The position numbers and the translations under genes were made by a program. Of a DNA stretch of 64,000 nucleotides, positions 44,356 through 52,899 are shown one piece after another. The notes under the pieces were generated by a model. That model saw only the letters and a program-made list of their open reading frames with translations. It ran no database searches and was not told the DNA's origin. Position 1 is the first letter of the stretch. Each line of letters begins with the position of its first letter. The DNA comes from Desulforamulus aeronauticus DSM 10349 (lineage in GTDB: Bacteria; Bacillota; Desulfotomaculia; Desulfotomaculales; Desulfotomaculaceae): positions 62,001 through 126,000 of the forward strand of contig NZ_FRAR01000004.1 of NCBI RefSeq assembly GCF_900142375.1, given 5' to 3'.

Positions 44356-44757
44356 ATGGCACTTCGCGGACCAGAAGCACCCGGAAAACCGGTACTACAT
44401 TTTTCCTCCATCTGCCGGGGCACCTTGGTTTCTTTGGGACTTTCCTTCTTTTTAAGTACACTGGCCGGACTGGGATATTACTTTACCAGTCTTTCCGAAA
44501 ACACCATGCCTTGGGCATCAGCCATTATTCTTTTTCTTAGTGTTGCTTCGGGCGGTGCCTATGCTGCTAAAAAAGCAGGCACAAAAGGTTTATTTAACGG
44601 CTTAGGAGTAGGAGTAGCAACTTTTTTCATCATCTGGCTCTTGGTAGGTTTCTTTTTACCAAGTCAAGTACTATTAATGGGAGCTTTTGGAAAATTGGTC
44701 TTAACTACGGTGGCTGGTAGTTTGGGTGGCACCCTTGGCGTAGGCTTAGCCTCTTAG
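44356..44757 (+). CDS. TIGR04086 (YrzE-like) membrane protein
   Basis: This 133-residue protein has four predicted helices (about residues 22-47, 52-70, 80-103, 108-130) and resembles the TIGR04086/YrzE family found in spore-forming Firmicutes. The function is unknown. ATG follows AAGGAGG by eight bases. Its stop lies inside the stem of a terminator shared with the convergent histidine kinase gene. Confidence 0.75.
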   Translation: MALRGPEAPGKPVLHFSSICRGTLVSLGLSFFLSTLAGLGYYFTSLSENTMPWASAIILFLSVASGGAYAAKKAGTKGLFNGLGVGVATFFIIWLLVGFFLPSQVLLMGAFGKLVLTTVAGSLGGTLGVGLAS

Positions 44758-44782
44758 ATTCTAAGAGGCCTTTGTTTTTTTA
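44749..44782 (+). terminator. Terminator of the yrzE-like gene
   Basis: GCCTCTTAG pairs perfectly with CTAAGAGGC around ATT, followed by CTTTGTTTTTTT. It overlaps the ends of both convergent genes. Confidence 0.85.
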
Positions 44783-46005
44783 TAATTAACCATCGGTAGC
44801 TTTACCGTAAAGGTACTTCCTTTCCCTGTTTCGGTTTTAACGGAAAGTTTACCACCATGGTTATCCACAATTTGGTAACTAACGGGTAACCCCAACCCGG
44901 TTCCTTCGGCCCTTGTGGTAAAAAAAGGTAAGAAAATACGCGACATATTTTCTTTGCTAATGCCAACCCCCGTGTCAGTAAAACTAACCTCTACCAGCCC
45001 TTGAGATTCTTTATAAACGGCTGCTACCGTTAGGCGCCCCCCTCCAGGCATGGCATAGATAGCATTGGATGCTAAGTGCCAAAATACCTGTTTTACCTGA
45101 TCTTCATCCAGAACCATTAAAGGTAAATCCTCCTGAAAATATTTATAAAGCGTAATCCCTTTACCAGCAGCTTCTCCTTCTATTAATGACAAAATATAAT
45201 CTAACATAGCGGGTAAAGAAGCAAAACTTAAATTGGGAGTAGTTCGTCGGGCCAGCAGTAATAACTCCTTAATAATATGGTTAATTTGATCAATTTCTCG
45301 TATTATGACGGAAATGTATTCCTTAGCTGGATCCTGGTCAGACAGACGCTGATCCATAATTTGAATCAAACCCCTAACGGAGGTTAAAGGATTGCGAATT
45401 TCATGAGCTGTTCCCGCTGCTAATTCTCCTATCATAGTAAGTTTCCCAGATTGACTTATTTGACGACCTAAAAAGGACTGCTCGGAGGTAGGCCAAGCCA
45501 CAAATATCGCTCCACTGGGTTGTCCGGCTTCATTTAAGAGGCTAATGGAATTTAAATAAAAATACTGAATATCTTCACCATTTTGGTAGGTAAAATAATG
45601 TTCTTGATACACTTGACTACCAACTAATGTCTGCGCCAGATAATGCAGTGGGCTATCACTTTCTGAAGAAAATTCCTTGATGTTAACATTAATGTCTAGC
45701 CCTATGCCACAGATTTCTCTGGCCTTGCTGTTTATAATGGTAATATTCCCTTCAAGATCCGTAACAATAACCGCAGCATCAATATTATTAAGGAAATCCC
45801 TTACAATATGTTTCGTACCATATCTGGACACTGTTTTTGTTTGCCCCACTTTAACCAGGAAACAAGCGGAGGCTCCTACTGCTAATAATATATGCAACCC
45901 ATACGTTGTTGAAGGTTGAAAATGGAATGTAATGCTAACATAATGAGCAAGGGTAATTGCAACAACCAAAATCCCCACGAAGGTTATCATTTGTTTACGT
46001 GTCAC
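44761..46005 (-). CDS. PAS-domain sensor histidine kinase, orphan
   Basis: Two membrane helices (about residues 6-26 and 36-52) lead to a PAS domain (about 70-180) and a kinase core: H-box GTAHEIRNPLTSVRG with the phosphorylated His, N-box ASNAIYAMP, G1 DTGVGI, F-box FLPFFTT and G2 GTGLGLPV. No response regulator gene is adjacent, as with the sporulation kinases that feed Spo0F/Spo0A; such a role is inference. GTG 46005 is used as start (AGGT seven bases upstream, GGAGGGG farther); a TTG 10 codons upstream and a Met five codons in are alternatives. 414 residues. Confidence 0.85.
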   Translation of the reverse strand: MTRKQMITFVGILVVAITLAHYVSITFHFQPSTTYGLHILLAVGASACFLVKVGQTKTVSRYGTKHIVRDFLNNIDAAVIVTDLEGNITIINSKAREICGIGLDINVNIKEFSSESDSPLHYLAQTLVGSQVYQEHYFTYQNGEDIQYFYLNSISLLNEAGQPSGAIFVAWPTSEQSFLGRQISQSGKLTMIGELAAGTAHEIRNPLTSVRGLIQIMDQRLSDQDPAKEYISVIIREIDQINHIIKELLLLARRTTPNLSFASLPAMLDYILSLIEGEAAGKGITLYKYFQEDLPLMVLDEDQVKQVFWHLASNAIYAMPGGGRLTVAAVYKESQGLVEVSFTDTGVGISKENMSRIFLPFFTTRAEGTGLGLPVSYQIVDNHGGKLSVKTETGKGSTFTVKLPMVNYKKTKAS

Positions 46006-46135
46006 TGCTATTACCTGCCCCTCCTGAATTATCAACCATAATTGTTATAATTTGTTAATACGACAAAGATTACAACGATTCCTTCTAAATAGAGATATTG
46101 ATAAGAATATTGTAATCTTTTTACCAGCAAAATTG

Positions 46136-46166
46136 TACAAGGCAAGCCAACAGGCCTGCCTTGTAA
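46136..46166 (-). terminator. Terminator of the spoVM-like gene
   Basis: TACAAGGCA pairs with TGCCTTGTA (9 bp), with an inner GCC/GGC after one mismatch, starting one base after the stop codon; ACAATTTT follows on the minus strand. Confidence 0.7.
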
Positions 46167-46232
46167 CTAATTCCAAATTTTTAATAACAATGATCGTAAA
46201 AAATTGGGAAGCCGTACAAAGTACACGCGCAT
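46167..46232 (-). CDS. spoVM: Stage V sporulation protein M (21-residue peptide)
   Basis: This tiny gene was found by eye. ATG 46232 follows AAGGGGTGATAGG; 21 codons end in TAG at 46167, directly followed by a hairpin. The peptide MRVYFVRLPNFLRSLLLKIW aligns without gaps to B. subtilis SpoVM (26 aa, MKFYTIKLPKFLGGIVRAML): M, basic, x, Y, x, I/V, basic, L, P9, x, F, L, then a hydrophobic helix with basic residues. Pro9 and the amphipathic helix are the features SpoVM uses to settle on the convex forespore membrane and anchor SpoIVA for coat assembly. It lies between pssA (upstream) and the kinase gene (downstream). Confidence 0.85.
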   Translation of the reverse strand: MRVYFVRLPNFLRSLLLKIWN

Positions 46233-46351
46233 TCCTATCACCCCTTGTTCATATTTGAATTCTTACTATAGTACGAGTGGGGGGTTTTATTGGTGCATCT
46301 GTGTAACAATATGACGACAAAAAGAAAAAAATAACTTAACTCAGAGACTTT

Positions 46352-46858
46352 TTAGAACTTTGGTATCTTAATTTTGCTTACCATTAAATAAGACAACAGC
46401 AGCATAGTCACGGGTAATACCAGAGCCGGCAAATTACCAAGCCCGATGATTAAAAGAGCAACAATACCGCCAGCGACGGTAATAGGTACACCCATAAAGC
46501 TACCACTAAAGTTAGTTACATTAAAACGGGCCAAGCGTAACGCACCACACATAACAAAAGCTAAGGAAATGGCTAAGCCCCAATAGCCCCAATCCGAAAG
46601 CTTTAGAGCATAGGCTATAACAGCCGGAGCTACCCCAAAAGAAACTAAATCCGCCAGGGAGTCCAGTTCTTTACCGAAGTCCGAAGACACTTGCAATTTC
46701 CGGGCTACTTTTCCATCTAAATAATCCATAACTCCTGCTAACAGTATCATTAAGCCACCTTGTATATAGTGCGCATCCAGGGCCAGTACCAAAGCAAATA
46801 CTCCAAATAATAAATTTCCCAGTGTGAATAAGCTGGGTATGTGTTGACATCCCTTCAT
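46352..46858 (-). CDS. pssA: CDP-diacylglycerol--serine O-phosphatidyltransferase
   Basis: This membrane enzyme makes phosphatidylserine. The CDP-alcohol phosphotransferase motif is present: DYLDGKVARKLQVSSDFGKE continuing to LDSLADLVSFG (DGxxAR...GxxxDxxxD). About five helices follow. The start is ATG 46858 behind GGGAGGTTCCCG; a longer open frame reaches into dinG without a ribosome site. At 168 residues it is of the short Bacillus type. No psd gene is adjacent. Confidence 0.9.
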   Translation of the reverse strand: MKGCQHIPSLFTLGNLLFGVFALVLALDAHYIQGGLMILLAGVMDYLDGKVARKLQVSSDFGKELDSLADLVSFGVAPAVIAYALKLSDWGYWGLAISLAFVMCGALRLARFNVTNFSGSFMGVPITVAGGIVALLIIGLGNLPALVLPVTMLLLSYLMVSKIKIPKF

Positions 46859-46941
46859 CGGGAACCTCCCTATCACTCTATTACTGCTTGCATTACTATA
46901 TTGTAACATTCTACCCGTCGAAGGGAAAGGGGAATGCCAAA

Positions 46942-49740
46942 TTATTCTTGTTTTTGTGTTAACCAAAATCTTACTTTTTCGGCAGTTTCTTGCCAACTTC
47001 CTCTAAAATGTTCTTTTACAGGAAGAGAATTGAAAATTTTTATACCGTACCTTTTTTCGAGCAACCGGCTATCTAACACCACCACCGCCCCTCTGTCCTG
47101 GGAATCTCGAATAAGTCTGCCAAAACCCTGTTTAAATTTAATGATGGCCTGGGGTAGTTGGTATTCCGTAAAAGCATTGCGCCCCTGTCGTTTAATGCGT
47201 TGAACCTTTGCCTCTAGTACGGGGTGGTTAGGCGGTGCGAAGGGCAGTTTTACGATAATGACACAGGATAGTGAGTTCCCCGGTATATCGACCCCCTCCC
47301 AAAAGCTAGCTGCACCAAACAGTACAGTACGGTGTCCTTCCTTAAACTGTTCTACCAAGCGGTTTCTGCTACCATCTAATTCATGCCCCAATAAACAAAT
47401 ATCTTCACCTTCAAAGGGTTCCTTTAATCGTTGATAAACCTCTCTTAAAATACGGTGAGAAGTAAACAACACCAAGGTACGTCCCTGAGCTGCCAGGGAA
47501 ATATCAAAAACTGCCTGGGCTACTTGATTACAATACTCTTTATCACCGGCAGGGCCAGGTTGAAGCAGGTCTTTAGCAGCACACAATAATGCCTGTTCAT
47601 TGTAATGAAAGGGAGAGTCCAATAGCTTCTCAATAAGCCTATCAGGAGGAAGCAAATCTAAACCGTTGTTTTTAATAAAATGTTTAAAATGACCATCAAC
47701 GGCCATGGTGGCAGAGGTTAAGATAACTGGCCTGGGTTCTGAAAGGAGCTTAGCGTGTAATAAGGGACCCACCTCCACCGGGGCTGAGCGTAGTACTACC
47801 TCTGCTTGTTCCCCACCACCCTCTACCCAATAGACATAATCGTCCTGGTGATTACGGCAAATCCATTGCAGATTATGGATAATATCTTCCCCGGCGGTGA
47901 TGCCAGAGAGTAAGTCCCGGACGGTTCCTGGCAAGTCCTCCCGGAAGGCAGACCAATCTGTCAGCCGATCTGCCAGCTGACGCATGATTTGGCTTAAACT
48001 CTTTATTTGAAACAATAGGTTTTCCAGCTCACTATCTACAGCTGGTGGCAAGCACTTTACACCATCCAAATTGCCATCAACCCCAAAGCGCAACGAACGA
48101 CGGCCCTCACCACCGCCGGCGGTACTTTCCAGCCAGCGAAGTACCATCTCAAAGAAACTAATGGCTGTTTCCCGACATCTTTGTCGTATCTCCAAGGACT
48201 GATTGAGATTCTTTTCCCAGCTTTCTGGGTCTTCGGTTAAGCTAATCTTTTCTAACTTGGTTAACAGCTTACTAGTAACAGAAAGCCAACGCAACAATTC
48301 TACGCGGGAACACTGGCAACCCAAATGCTCTGTGGCACAACTCTCCAGATGATGTGCTTCATCCACGATTAAAGGTCCGTACGTGGGTAGAATGTGGTTA
48401 TCGGCATTGGCATCACTAAGCAGCAAGGAATGATTGACAATGATTACATCAGCCTGCTCGGCCCGTTTTCTGGCAGCATTATAAAAACAGCTTGCTCCAA
48501 AATGACGGCAACGATTCCCCAGACAGCCCTCACTCTCGGAACAAATGCTATACCAATATTCCAATTCCTGATAGGGTATATAAAGCTCACTTTTATCTCC
48601 GGTCTTAGTTTCATTTAACCAAACCAGGGTTTTCGTTAAAAAGCTAGCCTCTTCTGGAGTATGTTGAGCTTCATTGATTACGGCTTTCCAACGGCGTAGG
48701 CAAAGGTAATTACTGCGTCCCTTTAATAAAGCGGCGTAAGTTTCTATTTCCGGTAGGTTAGCAAGCAGTGGAATATCCTTTTGCCAAAGTTGTTCCTGCA
48801 AGGTAATGGTATGCGTGGTTACCAGTACACGCTCCCCATTTTCCCTGGCCCAAAGGATTGCCGGTACTAAATAAGCCAAGGACTTACCGGTACCCGTGCC
48901 TGCCTCTACTACTGCCGTTTTCATTTCGTTGAGGGCCTGTACCACTGTTGTGACCATGTCACATTGCTGGGGCCGATGCAAAAACCGAGGCAAGGTGGCA
49001 GCCAAGGAACCTCCAGAACCTAAAATCCGCAAACATTCCTCTATAGAAATGGCTTGCCTTTGCTGATGCTGCACACGTTCTCGGACAGGAATTTGGTCTA
49101 TTTTAACACCGGGATGCTTAGGAGCAATTTTTCTATCGGGAAACTTTTTAATAAGTTCATTACTCAGAGTATGAAAAAATGCATACCAAGGACTACCAGA
49201 CTGCTTTAATAGTTGACCCATTTGCCAAACCAGTTCCGGTTCAAAACCCTCTAATTGCTCAAGTAGTTTTATCAACAATCTAGCAGAATTTTGCGCATCA
49301 GCCAAGGCACGGTGTTGCTGTTCCTGGTCCAGGGCAAAGAGTTTACACAAATCACCCAGGCGATGGTTAGCTGCAGCAGGCAACAAATACCTAGATAATT
49401 CTAGGGTATCATAAAGGGGGTTAGGAATTTGGCACTTACAAGCTGAGGCTAAGAAATCTCGGTCAAATTGGACATTGTGACCCACCAGGGGTAAATCACC
49501 AATAAATTGCAGAATTTGCTCCTGAACATCGATCAGGTTAGGCGCAGCTTTTAAATCTTCATCCATAATGCCTGTTAAACGTTTTATTCTTACGGGTAGT
49601 GGAATACTGGGTTGAAGAAAGGACTGGAACGTCTCTGTCTCTTGACCATCTTCTACCCTAACCAAACCAATTTCTATGATTTCATCGTGCCAACGATCTA
49701 GCCCGGTGGTTTCCAAGTCTATCGCCACAAAGGTCAACAT
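46942..49740 (-). CDS. dinG: DinG-family helicase with N-terminal exonuclease domain
   Basis: This 932-residue protein joins a DEDDh 3'-5' exonuclease (residues 1-165: AIDLETTGLD, VGHNVQFDRDF, HRALADAQ) to an XPD/DinG-type superfamily 2 helicase (Walker A EAGTGTGKSLAYL, DEAH box IVDEAHHLE). A cysteine group consistent with an iron-sulfur cluster (CSESEGCLGNRCRHFGASC) lies before the DEAH box. The form is that of Firmicute DinG; some homologues (S. aureus) show nuclease but weak helicase activity. A role in DNA repair is expected. ATG 49740 is ten bases after GGGGGT; the frame extends 43 codons upstream without a site. Confidence 0.92.
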   Translation of the reverse strand: MLTFVAIDLETTGLDRWHDEIIEIGLVRVEDGQETETFQSFLQPSIPLPVRIKRLTGIMDEDLKAAPNLIDVQEQILQFIGDLPLVGHNVQFDRDFLASACKCQIPNPLYDTLELSRYLLPAAANHRLGDLCKLFALDQEQQHRALADAQNSARLLIKLLEQLEGFEPELVWQMGQLLKQSGSPWYAFFHTLSNELIKKFPDRKIAPKHPGVKIDQIPVRERVQHQQRQAISIEECLRILGSGGSLAATLPRFLHRPQQCDMVTTVVQALNEMKTAVVEAGTGTGKSLAYLVPAILWARENGERVLVTTHTITLQEQLWQKDIPLLANLPEIETYAALLKGRSNYLCLRRWKAVINEAQHTPEEASFLTKTLVWLNETKTGDKSELYIPYQELEYWYSICSESEGCLGNRCRHFGASCFYNAARKRAEQADVIIVNHSLLLSDANADNHILPTYGPLIVDEAHHLESCATEHLGCQCSRVELLRWLSVTSKLLTKLEKISLTEDPESWEKNLNQSLEIRQRCRETAISFFEMVLRWLESTAGGGEGRRSLRFGVDGNLDGVKCLPPAVDSELENLLFQIKSLSQIMRQLADRLTDWSAFREDLPGTVRDLLSGITAGEDIIHNLQWICRNHQDDYVYWVEGGGEQAEVVLRSAPVEVGPLLHAKLLSEPRPVILTSATMAVDGHFKHFIKNNGLDLLPPDRLIEKLLDSPFHYNEQALLCAAKDLLQPGPAGDKEYCNQVAQAVFDISLAAQGRTLVLFTSHRILREVYQRLKEPFEGEDICLLGHELDGSRNRLVEQFKEGHRTVLFGAASFWEGVDIPGNSLSCVIIVKLPFAPPNHPVLEAKVQRIKRQGRNAFTEYQLPQAIIKFKQGFGRLIRDSQDRGAVVVLDSRLLEKRYGIKIFNSLPVKEHFRGSWQETAEKVRFWLTQKQE

Positions 49741-49861
49741 CCGTTTATATACCCCCAAATATTTATACCATATCTCAATGAGTGTTTGCGCAAATTGTGC
49801 GCCAAAACGCGGCACTTCAGCACCTGCATGGCGCATTTTGAGTGCATCGCGCCGCGAGCGT

Positions 49862-49920
49862 TTTATCAAACGCCCCCTCAGTCGGGGATTGAACCCACCA
49901 CTGAGGGGGCGTTTGATAAA
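49862..49920. repeat. Long perfect inverted repeat with a T-arm-like loop
   Basis: Two 21-base perfect arms (49862-49882 and 49900-49920; core AACGCCCCCTCAGT) enclose a 17-base loop. On the minus strand the loop reads GGTGGGTTCAATCCCCG, like a tRNA T arm. There is no T-run, so a plain terminator is unlikely; a mobile miniature element or IS end is possible. Confidence 0.7.
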
Positions 49921-49974
49921 TTTATTATATCTGCTGACAGGAAGCAGCGAAAGCTATATGATAAATATTGTTAG

Positions 49975-50038
49975 AAAAACTTGGCTTGCCGGCCTGAGAC
50001 CTACTAGGTTATGACCTATAGGGTAGGCCAAGTCTTTT
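49975..50038. repeat. Copy A of a 64-bp intergenic repeat
   Basis: The element starts AAAAACTTGGCTTGCC and ends GGCCAAGTCTTTT, so its ends are inverted repeats; the centre carries GGTTATGACCTATAGGGTA. Closely related copies lie at 55774-55832 (B) and, inverted, at 58836-58901 (C). Confidence 0.75.
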
Positions 50039-50106
50039 ATGCATATCGAAGGTTTATCCTCCGATATGCCAATAAAATTGTGCAATTTCGCAAAGGAGGA
50101 TTCGTC

Positions 50107-50370
50107 ATGCAGGAAGAGTTAAAGCAACTGCAAGATGCTCTTAAGGTTTTAGAGTATTCCCTGGGACCAGCACTGATCAAAGCAGAGGTTCACAAAATAG
50201 ACGGTTGGAACCCAGAAGGAGCACCAGACCTACATCCCCAGGTTTTGCTGTGGTATAAAGTAAAAGAAGAACTGGCTCTGGCGGAACTCACCGGCACTCT
50301 TCCCCGCTCTCAACGCACCGCCGAAGTACTACGCCTAGCTAAATCGATGCAAGTTGAGGATAGATCTTAA
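50107..50370 (+). CDS. Hypothetical protein, 87 aa
   Basis: This 87-residue protein is not recognised. It starts at ATG 50107, seven bases after AAAGGAGG, and reads MQEELKQLQDALKVLEYSLG..., a predicted coiled-coil-like helix followed by GWNPEGAPDLHPQVL and a second helix. There is no membrane segment. It is 80 bases upstream of the cyclophilin gene and may be co-transcribed with it. Confidence 0.68.
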   Translation: MQEELKQLQDALKVLEYSLGPALIKAEVHKIDGWNPEGAPDLHPQVLLWYKVKEELALAELTGTLPRSQRTAEVLRLAKSMQVEDRS

Positions 50371-50450
50371 CGTGATTTGTTTACAATATTTGCCGTATCT
50401 TAGTCGTCTATGGTAAAATAATCCTAACTCATGACAAGGAGGTTCTAACT

Positions 50451-50885
50451 TTGAAAAAAGGTAGTATTGAACTGGAAAACGGTGGTAAGATTGTAATTGA
50501 ATTTTTCGATGAAGCAGCCCCTGGCACTGTAGCTAACTTTGAAAAACTGGCAAATGAAGGATTTTATAACGGTCTAAACTTCCACCGTGTAATTCCTGGC
50601 TTTGTGGCCCAAGGTGGTTGCCCTCACGGCACCGGCACTGGTGGTCCAGGCTACACCATTAAATGTGAAACTGCAGGCAACCCCCATAAGCACGAACGTG
50701 GTTCCTTATCCATGGCCCACGCTGGTAAAGATACTGGCGGCAGCCAATTCTTTATTGTTTATGAGCCACAGCCCCATTTAAATGGCGTACATACGGTCTT
50801 TGGCAAGGTTGTTGAAGGTATGGAGCATGTTGATCAGATTAAACCAGGCACTAAGATGAAAGAAGTTAAGGTGTGGGAAGAATAA
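50451..50885 (+). CDS. Peptidyl-prolyl cis-trans isomerase, cyclophilin type
   Basis: This small cytoplasmic cyclophilin (144 residues) assists protein folding by proline isomerisation. The active-site residues are in [14 protein letters not shown] (Arg, Phe), GSQFFIV (Gln, Phe) and [11 protein letters not shown] (His). The start is TTG at 50451, eight bases after AAGGAGG. It is followed at once by a 56-base palindromic terminator that contains the last base of the stop codon. Confidence 0.95.
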   Translation: MKKGSIELENGGKIVIEFFDEAAPGTVANFEKLANEGFYNGLNFHRVIPGFVAQGGCPHGTGTGGPGYTIKCETAGNPHKHERGSLSMAHAGKDTGGSQFFIVYEPQPHLNGVHTVFGKVVEGMEHVDQIKPGTKMKEVKVWEE

Positions 50886-50940
50886 ATATTATAAATTATA
50901 AAATCCAGCTTATAAGCTGGATTTTATAATTTATAATATT
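50885..50940 (+). terminator. 56-base perfect palindrome, terminator of the cyclophilin gene
   Basis: The sequence is a perfect palindrome over 56 bases, with GC-rich core AATCCAGCT-TATA-AGCTGGATT and AT-rich outer arms. The outer AT arms make the usual T-tract part of the stem. It should work in both directions. Confidence 0.75.
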
Positions 50941-51035
50941 CTATTACGGTTTAATTAACTAACAAATATCTAAAGCTCTTTTAAAAGGACTTCTTGCCAA
51001 ACTATAAAATTAAGCTAATCAGCTATAGCACTATT

Positions 51036-51299
51036 TTATACTTTTTCAATTTTAAATACATTAATTACTTTAACATCTGGACAGCAAAATACCCCACTTC
51101 CCTCATCTTCTGCCCAGGGAAAACTGCCTCCGTATCTTAAAATATCAATCATCGGAAATAATACATGCATGGCCAGAGGACAGAGTTTGCCTCGGTCTGT
51201 ATCAAAGTCAAAGACATCACCAATGCGGTGACCTCGGTGACAATTCCCTTCTCCTTTTTTATCGACAACGGAAATTTTGATTTTGGGTCGTCTGCTCAT
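51036..51299 (-). CDS. TIGR04076 family protein
   Basis: This 87-residue protein fits the TIGR04076 pattern as I recall it: CHRGHRIGDVFDFD, then LCPLAMHVLFPMI, GGSFPW and CCPD, with a final beta strand. The function is unknown; conserved Cys and His suggest metal binding. ATG follows GAGGGG by six bases. It is divergent from the nicotinate phosphoribosyltransferase gene. Confidence 0.75.
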   Translation of the reverse strand: MSRRPKIKISVVDKKGEGNCHRGHRIGDVFDFDTDRGKLCPLAMHVLFPMIDILRYGGSFPWAEDEGSGVFCCPDVKVINVFKIEKV

Positions 51300-51537
51300 A
51301 TAAATCCCCTCTTTATGCTTTTACCACTATTATATTTTATATCGTCTGAAAAACAAGGTGACACAAATCACTCTTTAACACATCAAAAATCTATACACTA
51401 ATAAACTATTCAATGTCGCTTGCTAGTTTAGTATTTTCTTCACCTTTATGCAAATACTGCAGGTAAAATCATATCCATCTCAGAGGGAATTATATATAAT
51501 ACCTTTATTGGGTCAAAACATTATTAGGGGGAGCAAA

Positions 51538-52848
51538 ATGAGTGTCTTTAACGGTAAAAGGCTGGATAAAAAATTATTTGCCATCGATGTGGAAAGAATG
51601 CGGCAGGGGTGGTACACCGACGCCTATTTCTTAAATATAGAAACGATACTTCATGCCCTTTCTCAGGAAAGCTATCAATTTCAGGGGATCAATACCGGTG
51701 ATCTGGAAGTGGAAATGCAGATATTTACCAGACGGAGACCCTTTAGCCTGGTTGCCGGAGTTGATGAAGCTTTGGCTATCTTGGAAGAAAGTACTGGATA
51801 TTATCAAGAACGGGAGTTTGTCAATACTTACCATCAATTGGAAATTGAAGCTGTGCAAGACGGAACTTTAACCTACTACCATGGTGATCCGCTGGAAGTA
51901 CAACCGGTACTCAAAATTCGCGGCCGTTATCGGGATTTTGCCAGACTAGAGACCCCTATTTTAGGTGCCCTATCAGAGGCTACTCGGATTGCTACCAATG
52001 TTTATAATGTTTTGGAGGCTACCCAAGGGAAGGATGTTCTCTTTTTTCCAGCTCGGTTTACCCATTATAAGCTGCAAGCCCTGCATGGATACGCTTACTC
52101 CCTGGCAGTACAAGCTTATAATCATAAATATAAGAAAAGCTCTGCCCCCTTTATTTCCACCGATGACCAAGGGGATTGGTGGGGCGGTAAAGGCGGCGGC
52201 ACGATTGCCCATTCCTCCATTGCCTGCTTCCTGGGAGATACAGCAGAAACCATGATTCAGTTTTCCAGGATTATGCCCGTTGATGTACCGAGAATTGCCC
52301 TGATAGACTTTCATAATGATTGTGTAGGGGAAACCCTTAAGGTTATGGAAAGAATGTTTGAAAAGTACTGGGAGAACTATCGCGAGGGTAGATCCGAGGA
52401 GGCTATGGGGTATAAGCTTTTTGCCGTACGGGCTGATACCTCGGGCAGTATGCGGGACGTTTCGGTAGAGCCCCTGGGCGATGAGAAGCTTGATCTAGGG
52501 GTTAATCCACGCTTAGTATGGAATCTACGCAAAGCCATGGATGGAGCCTACCTAGCGTGGCAGTTGACTGATGCAGCCCAAGCAGTGGCTAAAGAGTGGT
52601 GCGAATCAGTGAAAATCGTGGTTACCGGAGGTTTTGATACAGAAAAGATTAAAAAGTTTGAAAAACTTCGGGTACCGGTAGATATTTACGGCGTGGGTTC
52701 TTCCCTATTGGAAAACTGCGGTGTTCATAGTAAAAGCAGTGACTACACTGCGGATATTGTACGAGTAAAAATTAATCATGAATGGCAGCCCATGGCTAAA
52801 GTAGGTCGCCAGGTCTGCGACAATCCTAATTTGGAGAGAATACAATAG
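51538..52848 (+). CDS. Nicotinate phosphoribosyltransferase-like protein
   Basis: This 436-residue protein resembles the type of NAPRTase that forms nicotinate mononucleotide from nicotinate and PRPP in NAD salvage, in the variant shared with archaea. Recognisable parts are YFLNIETILHAL at the start (YxxD/N type), GLxxATRIATN-like SEATRIATNVYN, a TIAHSSIACF loop and the phosphate-binding KIVVTGGFDTEKI. The ATG 51538 follows GGGGGAGC; the open frame extends 30 codons further without support. A 15-bp hairpin follows the stop. Confidence 0.85.
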   Translation: MSVFNGKRLDKKLFAIDVERMRQGWYTDAYFLNIETILHALSQESYQFQGINTGDLEVEMQIFTRRRPFSLVAGVDEALAILEESTGYYQEREFVNTYHQLEIEAVQDGTLTYYHGDPLEVQPVLKIRGRYRDFARLETPILGALSEATRIATNVYNVLEATQGKDVLFFPARFTHYKLQALHGYAYSLAVQAYNHKYKKSSAPFISTDDQGDWWGGKGGGTIAHSSIACFLGDTAETMIQFSRIMPVDVPRIALIDFHNDCVGETLKVMERMFEKYWENYREGRSEEAMGYKLFAVRADTSGSMRDVSVEPLGDEKLDLGVNPRLVWNLRKAMDGAYLAWQLTDAAQAVAKEWCESVKIVVTGGFDTEKIKKFEKLRVPVDIYGVGSSLLENCGVHSKSSDYTADIVRVKINHEWQPMAKVGRQVCDNPNLERIQ

Positions 52849-52852
52849 GTTG

Positions 52853-52888
52853 ATGACCTATGGCTGAAGGCTGTCAGCCATAGGTCAT
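52853..52888. terminator. Hairpin between convergent genes
   Basis: A perfect 15-bp stem (52853-52867 with 52874-52888, core TGACCTATGGCTGA) with a six-base loop lies between convergent genes. There is no T-tract; the arm shares TGACCTAT with the 64-bp repeat family. Confidence 0.55.
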
Positions 52889-52899
52889 AGTCCAGAAGT

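Larger units (their letters stand above)
49741..50106. other. Intergenic region with two structured elements
   Basis: This 366-base gap holds a locally GC-rich stretch with CGCG/GCGC clusters (49790-49860), a long perfect palindrome (49862-49920), repeat copy A (49975-50038) and a hairpin GCATATCG/CGATATGC (about 50040-50068) before the ribosome site of the 87-aa gene. I see no ORF with a good ribosome site. Confidence 0.55.

Noticed and set aside
46859-46996. N-terminal extension of PssA
   Set aside because: The extra 46 residues have no ribosome site and overlap the end of dinG; the GGGAGG-preceded ATG at 46858 gives the normal length.
49862-49920. A tRNA or tRNA fragment
   Set aside because: Only a T-arm-like loop is present; there is no anticodon or D arm and the stem is far too long.
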